Source: Nymphaea colorata (Eukaryota > Streptophyta > Magnoliopsida > Nymphaeales > Nymphaeaceae). Taken from it: a stretch of 64,000 bases of DNA. The stretch spans positions 7,596,204 through 7,660,203 of the forward strand of contig NC_045139.1 of NCBI RefSeq assembly GCF_008831285.2. Direction: 5' to 3'. Positions 13,905-27,400 of this stretch are shown piece after piece. The translations under genes and the position numbers were made by a program. Within the stretch, counting starts at the first letter, position 1; each line of letters begins with the position of its first letter. A model generated the notes under the pieces. The model did not search any database and had not been told where the DNA came from. It worked only from the letters and a program-made list of their open reading frames with translations.

Positions 13905-15650
13905 CTAATATTAGATCTCAGCATTGCAAATCCTGTAAACCTTCTCCTTTTGCTATTCTCATATGAAAGTGAAAACAACAAAATTGAAAAACTCAATTAT
14001 GGATTTTTGAATTCCTTCGTTTGATGAATGAATCCATGAATTTAATTTGTAGGTTGAAGTATAGCAAAAGTGTCACCTCAAAGCACTAAAAGCATGCCTA
14101 AAACCTTATGAGGATAGGATGAAAGATGAAAACTTTGGGTCTCTAATTGGGCTGTAGGATGAAATACTCCTACTCACTCAACAATATGTTTGGTTGTCAA
14201 ACACAATGTAGAAGCATTTCAAACACCCACCAAATATTCTCATCTAGTGTGCGGGTACCAAACTAGGTTCACATGTAAAGGAAACTGAAGTACCCATCAA
14301 TCGCTGCGTTTAGATCTTGGGCCCTAACCAGACTCAATTAGGTTAGGTTTAGATCCAAATGTATAAATGTGCAATTCAATTTGAAGTTTTTCATGTCACC
14401 AAATCCTGATATCCATCAGATTTAACAAAAGATATTCTCCTGTACCAACTTTGATTAATTCAAGCATAATCAGATTTGTGTTTGTACCAAGTATTTTCGG
14501 ATCTAACATCCAACAATATCTAAACCATTAACATCCCTAGATTCAAAAGTGCAATCCTTGACTGCGAAATGATTAGATGCACTATGGTTCTCACTTGTTT
14601 TATCTTGAAGTGCATGTCATGGCAATATAAGAACCTTCCAACATGCCAATGTGGGTCCCAACCATGGCAAGGGGCGACAAACTGTTGAGTCACCAATTAT
14701 ACATGTTGCATTGGATCCTCAATGTTTGCTCTATTCATCTAAAAAGAAACCATGCAAACGAAAAAAAAAAAAATCTTTTAAGTGGGTGCTTTTTACCTCC
14801 TTTGACATGTCACCAACAAGCTATCACATGCAAAGCCTCACCATATTCTCCTCATGCTGTTGATTGCCCATCACATGCCTAGAGATCAAGTGGGTTTATC
14901 CTTGAATATTCTTTCATCTATGAGGCTGGCACATGCAAGCATATCAATAATGCTTTGAAGGCTAAAAGTAAATACTTTTTGGACTTGGGTGGCTATCACC
15001 ATTGAACAAACAAACAATAGACATGCTTTAGTGACTGTTGAGGGTGATGAAGATCGTCAAGTCTGTTTGGTTCCACTACCAGTCGCCTCATTGCTAGCTT
15101 AATACCCATATCCCAAGAAAAAAAAATTAAGTCAATAAATTCAAAATCAAATAACTATTTGTTTTTCATTTCTTGTGGAAAGAGTGAAATTAGGTAAACC
15201 TGTTATCAATAGAGACAGCTCCAGATAGATGCTGATCCTATTATTTTTATCATATTTTTTGAATTTTAGCTATTCTCAGATTTTATTTTGGATTCATCTA
15301 TTTGGCAGGACCCCCTCACCTGTTGTCCTCAATATGATTTGTAAGATGAATTGCCGGTATTGATATAATTACAATATCCTGAAAGACAAAGAAAGATTCC
15401 TGCAATTCAGGAGGGATATCTTTTTTTTTTCAAATATTCCTAATAGTGGGGTATGGGACACCCCCAATAGCCGAAGCCCTTCTCATTTTCTTTTTGCCAT
15501 CAAGGTTAGAGTTGATTTAGGATCTGTGCAGGAAGCGGAACAACCGTCAACTAAGCATCACGTACCCACCACTGTTTGTAATTTAGAAAAGTAGCACCCA
15601 TAAGAATCAAACTAACAAGGTTGTTTATTACTTGTCAGTCAAAATCCGTA
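13905..15650. other. Intergenic DNA, nothing firm
   Basis: AT-rich sequence with poly(A) and poly(T) tracts. A short plus-strand frame near 15030-15100 has coding-like composition but matches no family I know. Confidence 0.4.
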
Positions 15651-15658
15651 ACCGGGTA

Positions 15659-15835
15659 GGGTATCCTGAGCAATTGCAATAATTGGGTTCATTGATATTC
15701 CTGGTATAGTAGATGCTATTACAAATACAATCATACTCAATTCGATGGAATTGTTTGATCTTAAAGGAGATCTTCTATAATTTTGCACGTGAGGGGTTAT
15801 TTCTTTGTTTCGTCCAGTCATTAATAACTTGATGA
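15659..15835 (-). pseudogene. Nuclear copy of the 3' end of plastid ndhB
   Basis: On the minus strand the frame reads [15 protein letters not shown], then [18 protein letters not shown] and [18 protein letters not shown], the C-terminal end of plastid NAD(P)H-quinone oxidoreductase subunit 2. The match begins abruptly at about 15833 and breaks at about 15659, where the usual short C-terminus after AQDT is replaced by unrelated sequence. At least one residue differs from the sequence I know (VFVIAS where VCVIAS is usual). It is a roughly 175-bp plastid-derived insertion (NUPT) with no transcription unit of its own. Confidence 0.88.
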
Positions 15836-15889
15836 GTGACAAGTACTCTTTCAGAGTGCATAGGTAATGACCCATCTTTTGCCACCGTT

Positions 15890-16890
15890 GCTCTCAACAA
15901 CCGAACCAGTTAGCTAGTTCTTTTCCTGAGATGGTAATATAACCTTTGTTTCTTAACGTGTTTGAAAGCACAATAAAGTAATTTTAGTAATAAAAACAGC
16001 GAAAAATCCAGACTTGAAAAGTCCTGGACCCGGTCAGTGTTGTTCAAGGGTGCACGGATCCTTTTTGTTTGAAACAATAGTGTGTTTATAGTGAATGAGG
16101 TAAAATACAAACACAGTCGAAATGGATACCATCCATCAAGTTTAATCTGGCAGCTTTTTCTGAGAAGCTGGCATTAGTCTACTTCTGATATTTGGAAGAA
16201 GTTGGTGACCCGTGACACAGAATATTCGGTTAACAAATGGTCCTGAATTGAAAATCAGTAACTAAAACAAACAAATATTGCCGGTCCCTATAAACCATAT
16301 TCTGTGTCTTTGGTGCATGGGCCTAAATTATTAGGATATTTGGATGTACCCAGTTCATCCAAATTTCTTTTTTAGTGTATTTAAACTTAGCTACACGGAG
16401 CCAGGATTTTGTCGCTAAGGAATACTTGAGTTACTAGCACATGTCTAGTGTAAGCATCTTATTTTAATTTTTGAGTTATCATGTTGTAATTTCAAGCATT
16501 TCAATGAATTGCCCACACCAGTTCTCATGAATCTCCGCAACTTGGTATCCAAATATGAGCGGATTAGTACATCTTATAGGTTGGTCGAAGCTTGTTTCCG
16601 AGGCTTGTATTTGGAACGTGATCAATAGGATTTCATGATGGAATAGTTTGTTTTTTGGACCAATTGTTCAATTTAAGTTTCGCCTTAAGCATACAAAATT
16701 ATCGGGATCCGAGCGTTCACAGATCCCTACTTTGGTCAGAACATGATCTTCAAGAACACTTTTGCACCTAATCAATCGAATTTTATAGTGTGACTGGCGC
16801 CAAGCCCGAGCCGCATTGGAAAGAACTGCAGAAGATATTATATTGAGCATCCGCAGGCCTTAGGAAGCTACGGATATAGGTACTGCCAAG
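15890..16890. other. Intergenic DNA upstream of the peptide gene
   Basis: No gene is recognised. Open frames are short and without domains. Confidence 0.45.
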
Positions 16891-16900
16891 GTTACAAATT

Positions 16901-16908
16901 TTATATAG
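16901..16908 (+). promoter_or_regulatory. Candidate TATA box of the RGF-type peptide gene
   Basis: TTATATAG lies about 60 bp before the ATG at 16965, which would give a leader of only about 30 bases. The fit is plausible but rests on position and consensus alone. Confidence 0.4.
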
Positions 16909-16964
16909 TTGGCAAGAGTAGTGCCAAAAATTTTCTAAAGAAAGTGTAAGCAATCCATCCTTTG

Positions 16965-17313
16965 ATGATGGTAGCAAACATTTTCATTCTAGGCCTTCTG
17001 CTAAGTCTGCCACTGTCTACCATTGAAGCAGGAAGAGGTACCTCTGTCTCTCTCTAGATCTCTCTCATATTAAGTTTCTATATATATATATTTTCTGTTA
17101 GTTGGTGTCCATGCAGATGGATCAGTGGCGCTAGAGAGGGCTCAGCACCAGCACCAGCACCAGCAGGAACATGTTCAACCTGCACTAGGAGGCAAGCAGG
17201 GAGGAGGGAGGAAGGAGACGATGGGCGCTGGTAGTTGGTGGTCGCAGGACTACTCGGGTGTAAGAAGACGGCCGCCTGTTCACCACATGGATGTGACTCG
17301 AGAAGCACCGTAA
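16965..17313 (+). CDS. Secreted peptide precursor, RGF/GOLVEN/CLEL family
   Basis: Two exons, 16965-17037 and 17117-17313, join across a 79-base GTACCT..TGCAG intron in phase 1 to give an 89-residue precursor. Residues 1-23 (MMVANIFILGLLLSLPLSTI..) form a signal peptide. The middle is a Gln/His-rich and Gly/Lys-rich variable region. Residues 69-81 read DYSGVRRRPPVHH, the 13-residue RGF/GLV/CLEL pattern: an Asp-Tyr sulfation site, basic residues, Pro-Pro and a terminal His pair (compare DYSNPGHHPPRHN of RGF1). Such peptides are sulfated by TPST, trimmed in the secretory pathway and sensed by LRR receptor kinases controlling root meristem activity and gravitropism. An in-frame stop at 16947 supports the chosen start. 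An 8-residue tail (MDVTREAP) follows the motif. The family call is from motif and architecture only. Confidence 0.78.
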
Positions 17314-20300
17314 ACTACAAGAATCGAGTGCTGGATCAGGGGAATCACCTCCTCTGTGGAGAATCAACTATTCCCAGAGTTGACATATAAATGGCTGTGT
17401 TTTATATATGAGAGAGTGCTCGGATACTCCACCTAGTTAATCGATCAGTTAGGTGAACACATTTACTTATTTTATGATCGATTCGGTGACATTTTTTTCT
17501 TTCTTTGGTTTTGCTCGTGCTAAGAGTCCCCTGCGCTGAAGGTGCCTACCTGTTTAGAATCTCGAATACTGTCCTCTCCAAGTGCAAGAATCATGTTTCA
17601 GTTTGATTTTCCTGCTAACACATAAGAATATAGGTGATGTCGCTTGTCTTAAGGTGTGTTTGGATGCATGATAAAAAAAAGGAGTTTTGGAGCTGTTTTG
17701 CTTGCAAAACTCATTTTTCAACCTGTTGGGGGACCTGAAGACAGAGTTTTCAGAAAAATTGGTTTTCGGAAAACACTGTTTTCAAAAATGACTGAACACC
17801 CCCCCTCCCCCTCGTGTCATTTCCTTCCTACCCAAAAATACAAACACTGTTTTTAATAAGAAGAATATTGCATTTTTGAAGTATATATTCTAAGGACACT
17901 ATTTATGTTTTGAAAAATATGGGGTGATTATTTAATTGTTGGATCTAAGAACATACTTCGTAAGTATCATATATTTTTTTTAACATTCCAAAAGTTTAGA
18001 CATGAATTGAACCATTGATTGTCCTAATTTGTAGTTTTTTTAGGTGAAAACTTGAAGCTGTTAGAGAGCAGGTTGGAACATGCCCAACTAAACCATGACA
18101 TTTCCTAGAACATGAATACAATATTCTTGCAAGATGTGTTGTAGGAGCATAAGTTTTTATAACACATTAATGTTTTTCTTGTCAAACAACCTATTGGTAT
18201 TGACTATCCTTTATGTCATGAACTAGGCCGTAGTAGTAAACTGCCTCAAGTGACAGTTGTGTTAATATGTGAAGCAATCAGTTGATTGAATTCTTTGATT
18301 GCGACTCAAAATGCTTGCCTCAGTGGGGTTCTACCGTGAGGCACGCATACATAGTTCAATTCTCATGTGATTTACTCCTTACATAAACCGAAGTTATATG
18401 TGCATTTAGGCATACTCTTTACCATATTTGATTTATTGGGCATTTACATATTCAAATTTGAACGTGAATTAAGAAAAAGTTTATACCATGTCTGAATTCG
18501 ATTATAAATTTGAAATCCGACATTTCAATTTGAATCCGACTTAAATTCATAGCCAAATTCGAATCTTATTTTTGAATAAGAACCAAATATGAACCGCATC
18601 ATTATATATCAAAAAACAACTTCCAAAATGTATCATATTCGCATCTATCTAAAACCAAATCTGAATTCGAATTCGATGGAATCAGTGAGATGTCACTTTC
18701 TAAATCTTAATCTGATCCGATTGATTAAAAACTTATTTTCATATCCGAGTTTTGTGACACAATTTGGTAGTATAATCAATCTGAATCTGATCCATTGATA
18801 TCCTTAAACATGATCTCTCTCTATACAACCAAAGGAAACCAATGAATATTTTTCATTATTGGTCCTAAGGGAGTCCACCGTACGTCGAGTTTCTTTCCAG
18901 CTTGACAAAAAAATAAATAGAACTAGAAAAAAAAATGGCGTCCCCATGCATGTTAAAGGTTCTCGCAGCATAATTGGTTTCCATCTTCCTTTCAATATAT
19001 CAACTACATTTTTTGACCTTCATAGAAGTCATCCAATAGATGACCTGATTGGAATCAGGGCTGCCTCATCAAACAGGTGGTAGCTGCGCATGTTCGATAA
19101 CGTTGCTGCCAGTCAATCAGCCAGTCATTAATTTCATTCTACTTATTAGATTTATGTTTATGGCAGGGGCACAGTAAAAAAATATATATATTATACGGCA
19201 TCAGTAATAAATTTTAAATTTTTAAAGAAATGAAAAAAATGACCTTAAAGTGTCAATATAAAAATGAGTTTTTTTTTCCTGTAACTCCGTGTGGGCAATT
19301 GCCACACTTGATTCTGCCCCTGCCCTGCTCTATGGTTAGTCCCAAATATCATTATAGTAACATCGTATGACACGGCCCGTATCCGTTCACATTATATAGG
19401 CTCATATCAGCTGACATGTATTGTCGGCCAGCTGATATTAAAATATAAGTTAGGAACTCTTATCTTTAAATGTCGAAATTAATCATTGAATGAGGAAGAT
19501 ATATGACCAATATTACGTATTAATTATAAACAAACTGATAAAGGGAAGAAGGGTCAATTTTAATATCGATAAAGATTAGTTTCAAAAGGCATAGCGTAAC
19601 TAGTCAAGTTATGGGCATGTAGGAAGATAAGTCTTAAATTTGATTCATATCGATGCTATGCTCTTATACATTAATGGTAGGGCGCGACATTTAAGTTGAA
19701 AAGTGTACTGACCAATACCAATGTAGATCAAAAAGTTAAAGTTAAGGTTTTTTTTTTTTTTTGATGAGTAAGGATCCTTCAAGCCTCATGTCAAGTGGTA
19801 ATATTGAACCTATTGCTCACCGGAAATATAGAATACTGCCTAATTCATACCATCATTTGAAGATGTTTTTTTCCTACAAGTATATTGATTCGAGCCAAGC
19901 GATTCAAGCTATCTATAATCTATTTTAGAAACAACGGTAATAAGTATTTATCTTAAAAATTGCCTTTCCCACGGCATATATATTTTTCAGTTTTAAAAGT
20001 CTCATATCAAAAGCATAATGTTCTACAAGGATGCCAAAGATATGTGGCCCTCTAAAATCAAACCTCCCCTTTTAATTAAAAAAAAAAAGTTTTATATCAC
20101 GTGAAGCCGGATCAGCGTAGGTTTCGTTTTAATTTTTGTTTAATGACAAAGATGAATTCGTACCACCAAGAAGATAATAACATAAAAAGTTTACGTCAAG
20201 TTGAAGTTGATTTACAGTCGTCAACTTCGATCATATTTTAACTTGGGGATAGTTTCACAGATATTTTTTTAGTCTGAGATAGATAAAATAAATATGGTCT

Positions 20301-20700
20301 GACATGCTTGGCTATTTTGTTGGTCTGATTTTTCATCAAGTACATTTCACGGGCACAATGATATGGATAGATATTTTTTCTTGGCCACTGAGAAACTTCT
20401 TAAGAATTTTATGTGTCCCATTGCGGAATCGAACTTTCGACTTTTTCATTTATTATGTGAGAAATCACACAAACTTTGTCGTCTGTTCAAAATCGTAAAA
20501 TAAGAGGGCGTTCTGCTTGGAGAAAGAATACCCTTTTTTTTCCTTAAGATGTAAACAATTCCTTTTCGGCATTCCTAGAAATCGAGAATTCTCTTGCTCA
20601 GAGCATAGATCTGCTTTGCCCTATGCAGTGGATTAAACGCTCTTAAGATTTGAACAGACTCCACTTTGAGCTAAAGAACTCGAATTTCCGAGTCGAGCAG
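17314..20700. other. Intergenic DNA
   Basis: No gene is recognised. At about 17650-17860 a segment beginning AAGGTGTGTTTGGATGC resembles a Tourist-type MITE end, but no partner end was found. At 18480-18800 there are many degenerate GAATTCGAAT/AATCTGAAT words, probably an old repeat. Poly(T) and poly(A) tracts are common. Confidence 0.45.
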
Positions 20701-21437
20701 ATGTCCTTTTCTGTTCACGTGTCCTTGTGACGATCCTCCCTGAAAAGATTCCGACGAAAATTCAGATGAGAGAGGGGGAGGTGGTAGACGTGGTGAGGAG
20801 AGAAAAAGTGATGGTAGACTTGGCAGGGTGGCTGCTGGGGTTACATCACCAAACTCAGAAATTAGAACGGCGACAAGTGATCTAGTCGTGTTCCTCTTTT
20901 CTTCGCCCTTCTCTTGCCTTTACAGGCCAACAGAATCAATCCTCTTCCCTACCAACATCAAGAACAGGATTCCACGAAGAGAGAGAGTGGTTGATTGGTT
21001 CTACTTCTAGTCCTTGCTAATTCACAGATTCAGCAGGGAGACAGCGGGGGAGAGAGACAAAAATGGAAAGAAGAGATTCGGTTTAGAATAAAATATTCGA
21101 AAAAGGGTGTTGTAATGCAGATGGGAACGTATTGGGGATCACTCGAAAGGGGAAAAGCAGAGGACGAAAGAGAAAGAGAAAGCGGAGGAGACGTCAAGAG
21201 ATTGTGATTTTTCTTTGGTGGGGGGTTGATGGGTTTGCGTGGAGTCGAAGGCAAGATCTCCTGGTGGTGTTTGGTTGGGAGGAGAGCTTCTCGATTCTGG
21301 TAAAGAGTTCGGCCTGAATTTGAGCCGACAGATGCTTTGGTTGGTTCATAGCAGCAGCAGCACCACCGCCGCCGCCGTCGACCAACTCTGCATCTCGACC
21401 ATAGATCCAGGGTCTTCCTCAACCTCTCTGAATCTGG
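20700..21437 (+). promoter_or_regulatory. ARP3 promoter and 5' leader region
   Basis: This lies immediately upstream of ARP3. It is purine-rich (many GAGAGA and GGGGAG runs), becoming CT- and GC-richer close to the ATG at 21438, with a CACCGCCGCC run at about 21361-21378. The transcription start cannot be fixed by eye. Long open frames on both strands here are composition artefacts. Confidence 0.45.
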
Positions 21438-24400
21438 ATGGACGCCACCACTCGCCCTGCCGTCGTCATTGATAATGGAACCGGGTGAGTTTCGCCTTCC
21501 GTTGCTTCTTTCTTGACGTCGTTTTCGTTCTCCTGAATTGAGATTCGTCGCTTTTGGGTGTAATTTTGCGCTGGGCTTAGGGTTTTCCGCCATTTATGAG
21601 CATGCCTGCTTTCTTCTTTCTTCTCGTTTTTTGAGAATTCTTCCTGATTTTTGTCGAATAGGAGAATTGGTTCGTTGAGTAGGAGTAGATATTGCTCCGC
21701 TGAACTTCTAGTGGAAATCTCGGGGAGATCAATCTCTCTCCTTGAGCGTATTTTCAAAGAAGTTTCTGGTATTTGGACAAACTGAAACGCGCAGATGACA
21801 GTATATAATGCTTCTATTTTAATTCACGCCACCTGCTTTTGTTTGAAATCGACTAGAGATGGCTCAGAGTTGTGGTCTGATGTACTTGATTTTGTTTCTC
21901 GATTTGAAAGTTCTCATTGAAATGTGTGGCGTTTTATGCCTTATAATAGAGTACATAAAGAAACGAGGAAAACAGAAAAGTAGGCATCGGAAATGATAAT
22001 TCATGTAACTTCTCTCGCATTTACTGTATGGCTGGTTAGTGGGGTTTGAGGGATCTGTAGAGCGGAATGCTTGTTATATGCTGGGAGGCCCTTCGGATAT
22101 TTTGTTTCGCTACGAATGGGAAGACTTCATGAATGAATTAAGTCATATGTTCATTATTTGCATGTTTTAGTAGCTTTTCTTATGCCAGTCCAGTAGGCTA
22201 CTTAAAGCTTACTGATGGTAGCTGCAACTTATCTGATACTCAAGGAACTTTGAACTGAAAACATTTGTTGTGCCTTTTTCACCACTGGTTGCATTTCTTA
22301 ACTCCCTGTGAGTATCAACTTAATGAAACTATGGCCTAAAGAAGGAAAGCCTGATAGGTTCCTAAAAAGTCAGTTTGAGAATAATCCAGTTTCTGATTTC
22401 TTCCGTATCAAATTCTTCAAGTTCATTTAAGAGGATAATGAAAAAAATGCTGCAGATTACTTCAACTTCCTACAGTAGAAGATGCAAAAGAACTGAATAC
22501 TTCAAGTCTGGGTGTGTAGTTGCCCACCCTAACTTTGATCAATAATTTGTGTGTCTCCACCACCTTGAAGCTGCAATTTTTGTGCTCAAGCTTCAGAATG
22601 CATGTGCTAACTTGACCCATTGAGGCACATGTTTTAATTTGAAAAAGCTTCAAGGGAAAAAAATGGATTGCTTGTATATACAGCTCCTGACATGACCTAG
22701 AAAGAAATATTATTTATTTTGAGTGGGACCATGTTGAGGATTTTAGAATACCAAAGTGCAGACCACCTTCACTTCAGTTGTTTCTTGATGTATGAGGTTG
22801 GTGAAAATAATTGTTTTGGACCTAGAATACAGTGACCTGCATTATTTTCTTTCATTTTTGTGTTATGGTGTTGGAAGCAGCATATTTTTTTCGTTTTAAT
22901 TGGCCTCAAATGGCATGTGCAAGGACTTGAGATTTGTTCATTATGTGGTTGTACTTGAGAGTGCTGTTACTGGTTTAGTTTGTGCCAACCCTAGTTTGTG
23001 TGTCTCTGCTCCTGCAATAAATGTTTTCTCTTTCATATTTACTTGGTTACATGAGTTCTTAAAAGCTTGATATTGGAGGATGTTTTCTCTTTCATATTTA
23101 CATGGTTACATGAAGTTCTTAAACTATGTATGAAGATGGAAGCTTGAATGCTGTCAAAATGCTTGCTTCATATATTATCTATGTCACATAGGTAGCACCG
23201 CGGTTGTGGGTGCAGGTGCAAGTGTTGCTACATGCTGACTTAAAAACATGGGTATAGGGGTATAGGATGAGTATATGGACAGGCACAGGTGCATAACATA
23301 AAAACACAATAATGATAAATAGAATATGTCTAGTCTCATTATCAACCTGAATGATTGAGATCAAAACTTGGACTATGTTTAATATGGAAAAGGAAGAGGA
23401 AGAAGAACAATTATAAAAAGAAAGAAAAGAAAAATAATGAAACTGATGGACTGTCAAATGTTTAACTGTAAGACCTTTTAATATATTCAACTATGGGATC
23501 CTCATTGTCTGCAACTTCACCTGTATATATGAACTCAGCCTTCTGCATTTATAGAAGCATTGGTGTTACATAGCATGTAATTCAATTATGCTCCATTTCA
23601 TGGAATGGGGAAGATGAGAAGTGCTCTTCTACTAAAAGCAACATGGTTCTGTAACTAAGAAACTGTGATTCCTTTGAAAAGGTAACTCCAACAATACTAT
23701 TTGTGAAACAAAGGGTCTTCAGAAAATCTGTTAAAAAATGGATCAATAAAATGTACACTGGGAGCTTGTTCTCATTATAAGAAACATATATGCTCACATG
23801 CCGCATTCCATGAGAATGTCTGCAGAAATCATTAATTTTAGGATTAGAGTTTATCTGTTGCTTGCAAGTATACCAGAGCATTAGGAGATAATGTCTTTAC
23901 TGGATCTAGGATGCTCATAGGCTTTGTTTTGGTGGTCAATCCATATGCAACACAAATTTGTATATAATCAGATTGTTGCAAAAGACAAGACCTACAATTT
24001 CTCTAGATGGCATTGTGATGGTATAAAATTTTGCGCATGGAGTTTGGACAATAGTTAGTCAACCTAACGTGTGTTCCCATTGTTTCTTTGTACTTCTCAA
24101 TCTGAGTTTTTTGGATTCACCTTTTAATGTTTCTCTGCTTTTATGTTGCCTTTTCACTTGGAAACCTATGGCTTCCAGCATTTCCTTTTAATTCCAGAAC
24201 TTCAAGAGAAGGGAAAATCTACATTTTCTGTTTGATTCCCCTTCAAGCCTATATGGCATGAAGATGTGTGTTCCTTCTCAATCTCTATACCCTGTATTTG
24301 CAATAATTTTTTTATGGAAAACTCAACTCTTAGCTGGACACCATTCAGTTTGAATTTCTTTCATTTAACTTCATGTTTCAGATGTAATTAGGTGGTTAAA

Positions 24401-27400
24401 TAAAATAAGTCCGAACTTAAGCATGTTTTTTTATACCACGAAATATTGAGCATGTTTATGTCTTTGTAGCATTATCACAAATGTTGTTCTTGGGTTTGTG
24501 ATGGATACATTGGATAGTTTTTTCTTGGGTACTAATCAAGAAATTTATTTGTCCTAAAAAAAATTGAAATATATTTTATTTTTATGAATAAAGATAAAAA
24601 AATGTGATTCCAATTTGGCGTTTGTTTCAAAATATCATTATTTTCTTTCACTTTTTTGGGTTTATTTTGCTTTTTCTATTTTTTCTTAAAAAAAATATCT
24701 TTATGACAATGCTTGGTAGTCAAAATCCCGATTATTCTACCTACTAGTCCAACTAGGCGATTGAGTTGACTGTCCCAATCTATGTTCTGGCCAGCAACTA
24801 TTTGGTCGAATTAGTTAAGCAGTCCGCTTTGTTGTCTGCTAGTCTTTTAGGATCTTGAACAAGCTCTTTGACAACTTAGGTTTTCCTCAATTTTTTCTGT
24901 TTGTAACAGAAAAGTCCTGAAGAAATGTGGTTGTGTTCCCATATCTACAAAATATGCATGTCACAGTCTGAGTCTAAATACTGTTTTATATTAGGTTTTT
25001 GCTACTTTTTTGGCTTTTAGTGCTGCATCAACTTGGGTTAAACAAAAGTATTTTTGCCTTTGAAAATTTTCCATTGAACTTGTACACACTTTCTCATTGT
25101 CAGTTGATTATTTCACATGAGTTTTTTGTGCATCTATCTCATGGAATGCTTTAGTCGATTTTTCATGCATCTCTCTTCGTTTTCTGTACAATTGCAATTA
25201 TATGCATTTTGTCATTTGAATTGTCAACTGTTTCTATTTTCTACTGCACTTGTCTTTTTTTTCCTTGTAAATCTATTGATGATTCTCTTATCAGGTATAC
25301 CAAGATGGGTTTTGCTGGTAATGTTGAGCCTTCTTTCATCATTCCTACGGTCGTGGCTGTAAATGAGTCCTTTTTAAATCCATCGAGGAGTTCTGGTAAA
25401 GGGAACTGGTTAGCGCAACACAATGCAGGTGTTATGGCAGATCTTGATTTCTTCATTGGTGAGGAAGCCTTGCAAAGAGCTAAAGCAAGCAGCACGTACA
25501 ATCTCAGTTACCCTATTCATTATGGCCAGGTAGTGGATTTCACATTTTAGATTGACAAACCACATGGTTAATGCATTGTTCTTTGGATGGATATCTGCAG
25601 GCAATTTTTTTTTATTTTGTTCTTGAATGCTTTGTTGACCTTAAGCTTCCTCTTAGGTAGAGAATTGGGACACAATGGAGAGGTTCTGGCAGCAATGTAT
25701 ATTCAACTATTTGCGCTGCGATCCGGAGGATCACTACTTTCTGTTGACAGAGAGCCCATTGACTGCTCCTGAAAACCGAGAATATACAGGAGAAATCATG
25801 TTTGAAACATTTAATGTCCCTGGACTTTACATTGCAGTGCAGCCTGTCCTTGCTCTTGCTGCTGGATATACAACTTCAAAGGTTAGTAATAGGCTGTAGG
25901 CATCTTACATAGTGTTTGTGTCTTGTCACACGTGAGACATTATTGTCTGTGCTATCAAAATCCATCTATTTAACTTTGTTAAGGAAAGCAATAATTAAGT
26001 GTTTATATGACAATTTACTGGGCATATGATCATTGTTGGCTCGTCATTTTAGAGATTTGATATCTTAAAGGTTTCATTAATTGGTAGATCCATATAAATG
26101 TGTTCTTTTAATTGCAGAGTTTCTTGGAGTGGATATCAGGTTACTGCTGGCCCATTAGGGGCCAAGATACTTGGTGAAAAATAAGTTATTGAGTAGGTGC
26201 TCACTACTTTCCCACATCAATGGGTGCATGTGATTCTTGCAGCTCCCTTCCAACTTCTGGAGAAATAATTAGGATAACAAAGACATGTTTACTCTTTCCA
26301 TTGGGCTGGCGTATAATGATAAATGCATGCTAACCGTGTTTATTTTGCATATTTCCTAAGTAGTTACTCTTCATTGCCTTATGACTCAAAAACTTGTTCT
26401 TGTTTCAATGACTGTCAAGATCTAAAATTAGTGCTTCCTTCACTAATATTTTTTATGCATATTCAGTTTTCACATATACTCAAAAATCTTACACACTTTC
26501 ATAGATATATGTTTCTTGACTGTTTATCGGTCTTGCTTTATCAGTGTGAGATGACTGGTGTTGTTGTCGATGTTGGTGATGGAGCTACGCACATTGTGCC
26601 GGTAGCAGACGGATATGTCATTGGGAGCAGTATCAAGTCTATTCCTATTACTGGAAAAGATATAACCCTTTTTATTCAACAACTATTGAAGGTAGAGATC
26701 TTATTTTTGTGAACTGCAATCATCTGGTACATGGCAGAACTGAAATTCACAATGTTATCAGGGTATTTTTTTTAGGAGTTTTGCTTTGATAATGTTATCT
26801 TTTAGAATCTCTTTATGATCAATGTTTATTGCTAGCATTCTTCCTCCGTGTATAAGTATCCAATTTTTTATGCAGATTTTCCAGTTTTACTTCAATTACT
26901 GTATTCCCTTAGGCCACGTTTGATGGCTAAGAAAAATACTGTTCATCGAGGGGGTTTTTTCTTTTTTGTACGGTTTCAACCAGCACCATCAAACGTGAGA
27001 AAATTTACCGTGCTAAAAGTCGATTTTCAGGGTAAATTTACCCCGGAAAAAAGTCGGACCCGTGGGGGTCCGACTTTTTTTCGACGATTTTTTTTTTGTC
27101 CGTTGGGGCTTCTTCCATCGTGCGCGCTCCTCTCCCTCGCCACCGCCGATCGACCGAGCTCTTTCTCCCTCGCTACTGCTGCTTCCTCCTTCGATCGACG
27201 GAGCTTCTTCTATCCCCTTTTCATCACAAAGCCGGCCTCTTCATCTGCCGATCGACCGAGCACTTTCTCCCTCGCTATCACATCTTCCTCCTCCGTTCGA
27301 ACCGAGCTCCTTCGATTCTCTTCTCATCACAGAGCCGGTTGGGCGATCGCATTTCTTCACAGGTAAGCTCGTTCCATTCCCCTCTTTCGCCCCATCTCTA

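Noticed and set aside
15639-15875. 78-codon frame as a functional small protein
   Set aside because: Its core is the plastid ndhB C-terminus fused to unrelated sequence at both ends, so it is a nuclear plastid-DNA fragment.
21030-21593. 187-codon minus-strand frame over ARP3 exon 1
   Set aside because: It is antisense to a purine-rich ARP3 leader and contains only Ser/Arg/Lys/Pro-rich low-complexity sequence. The sense strand has a convincing exon.
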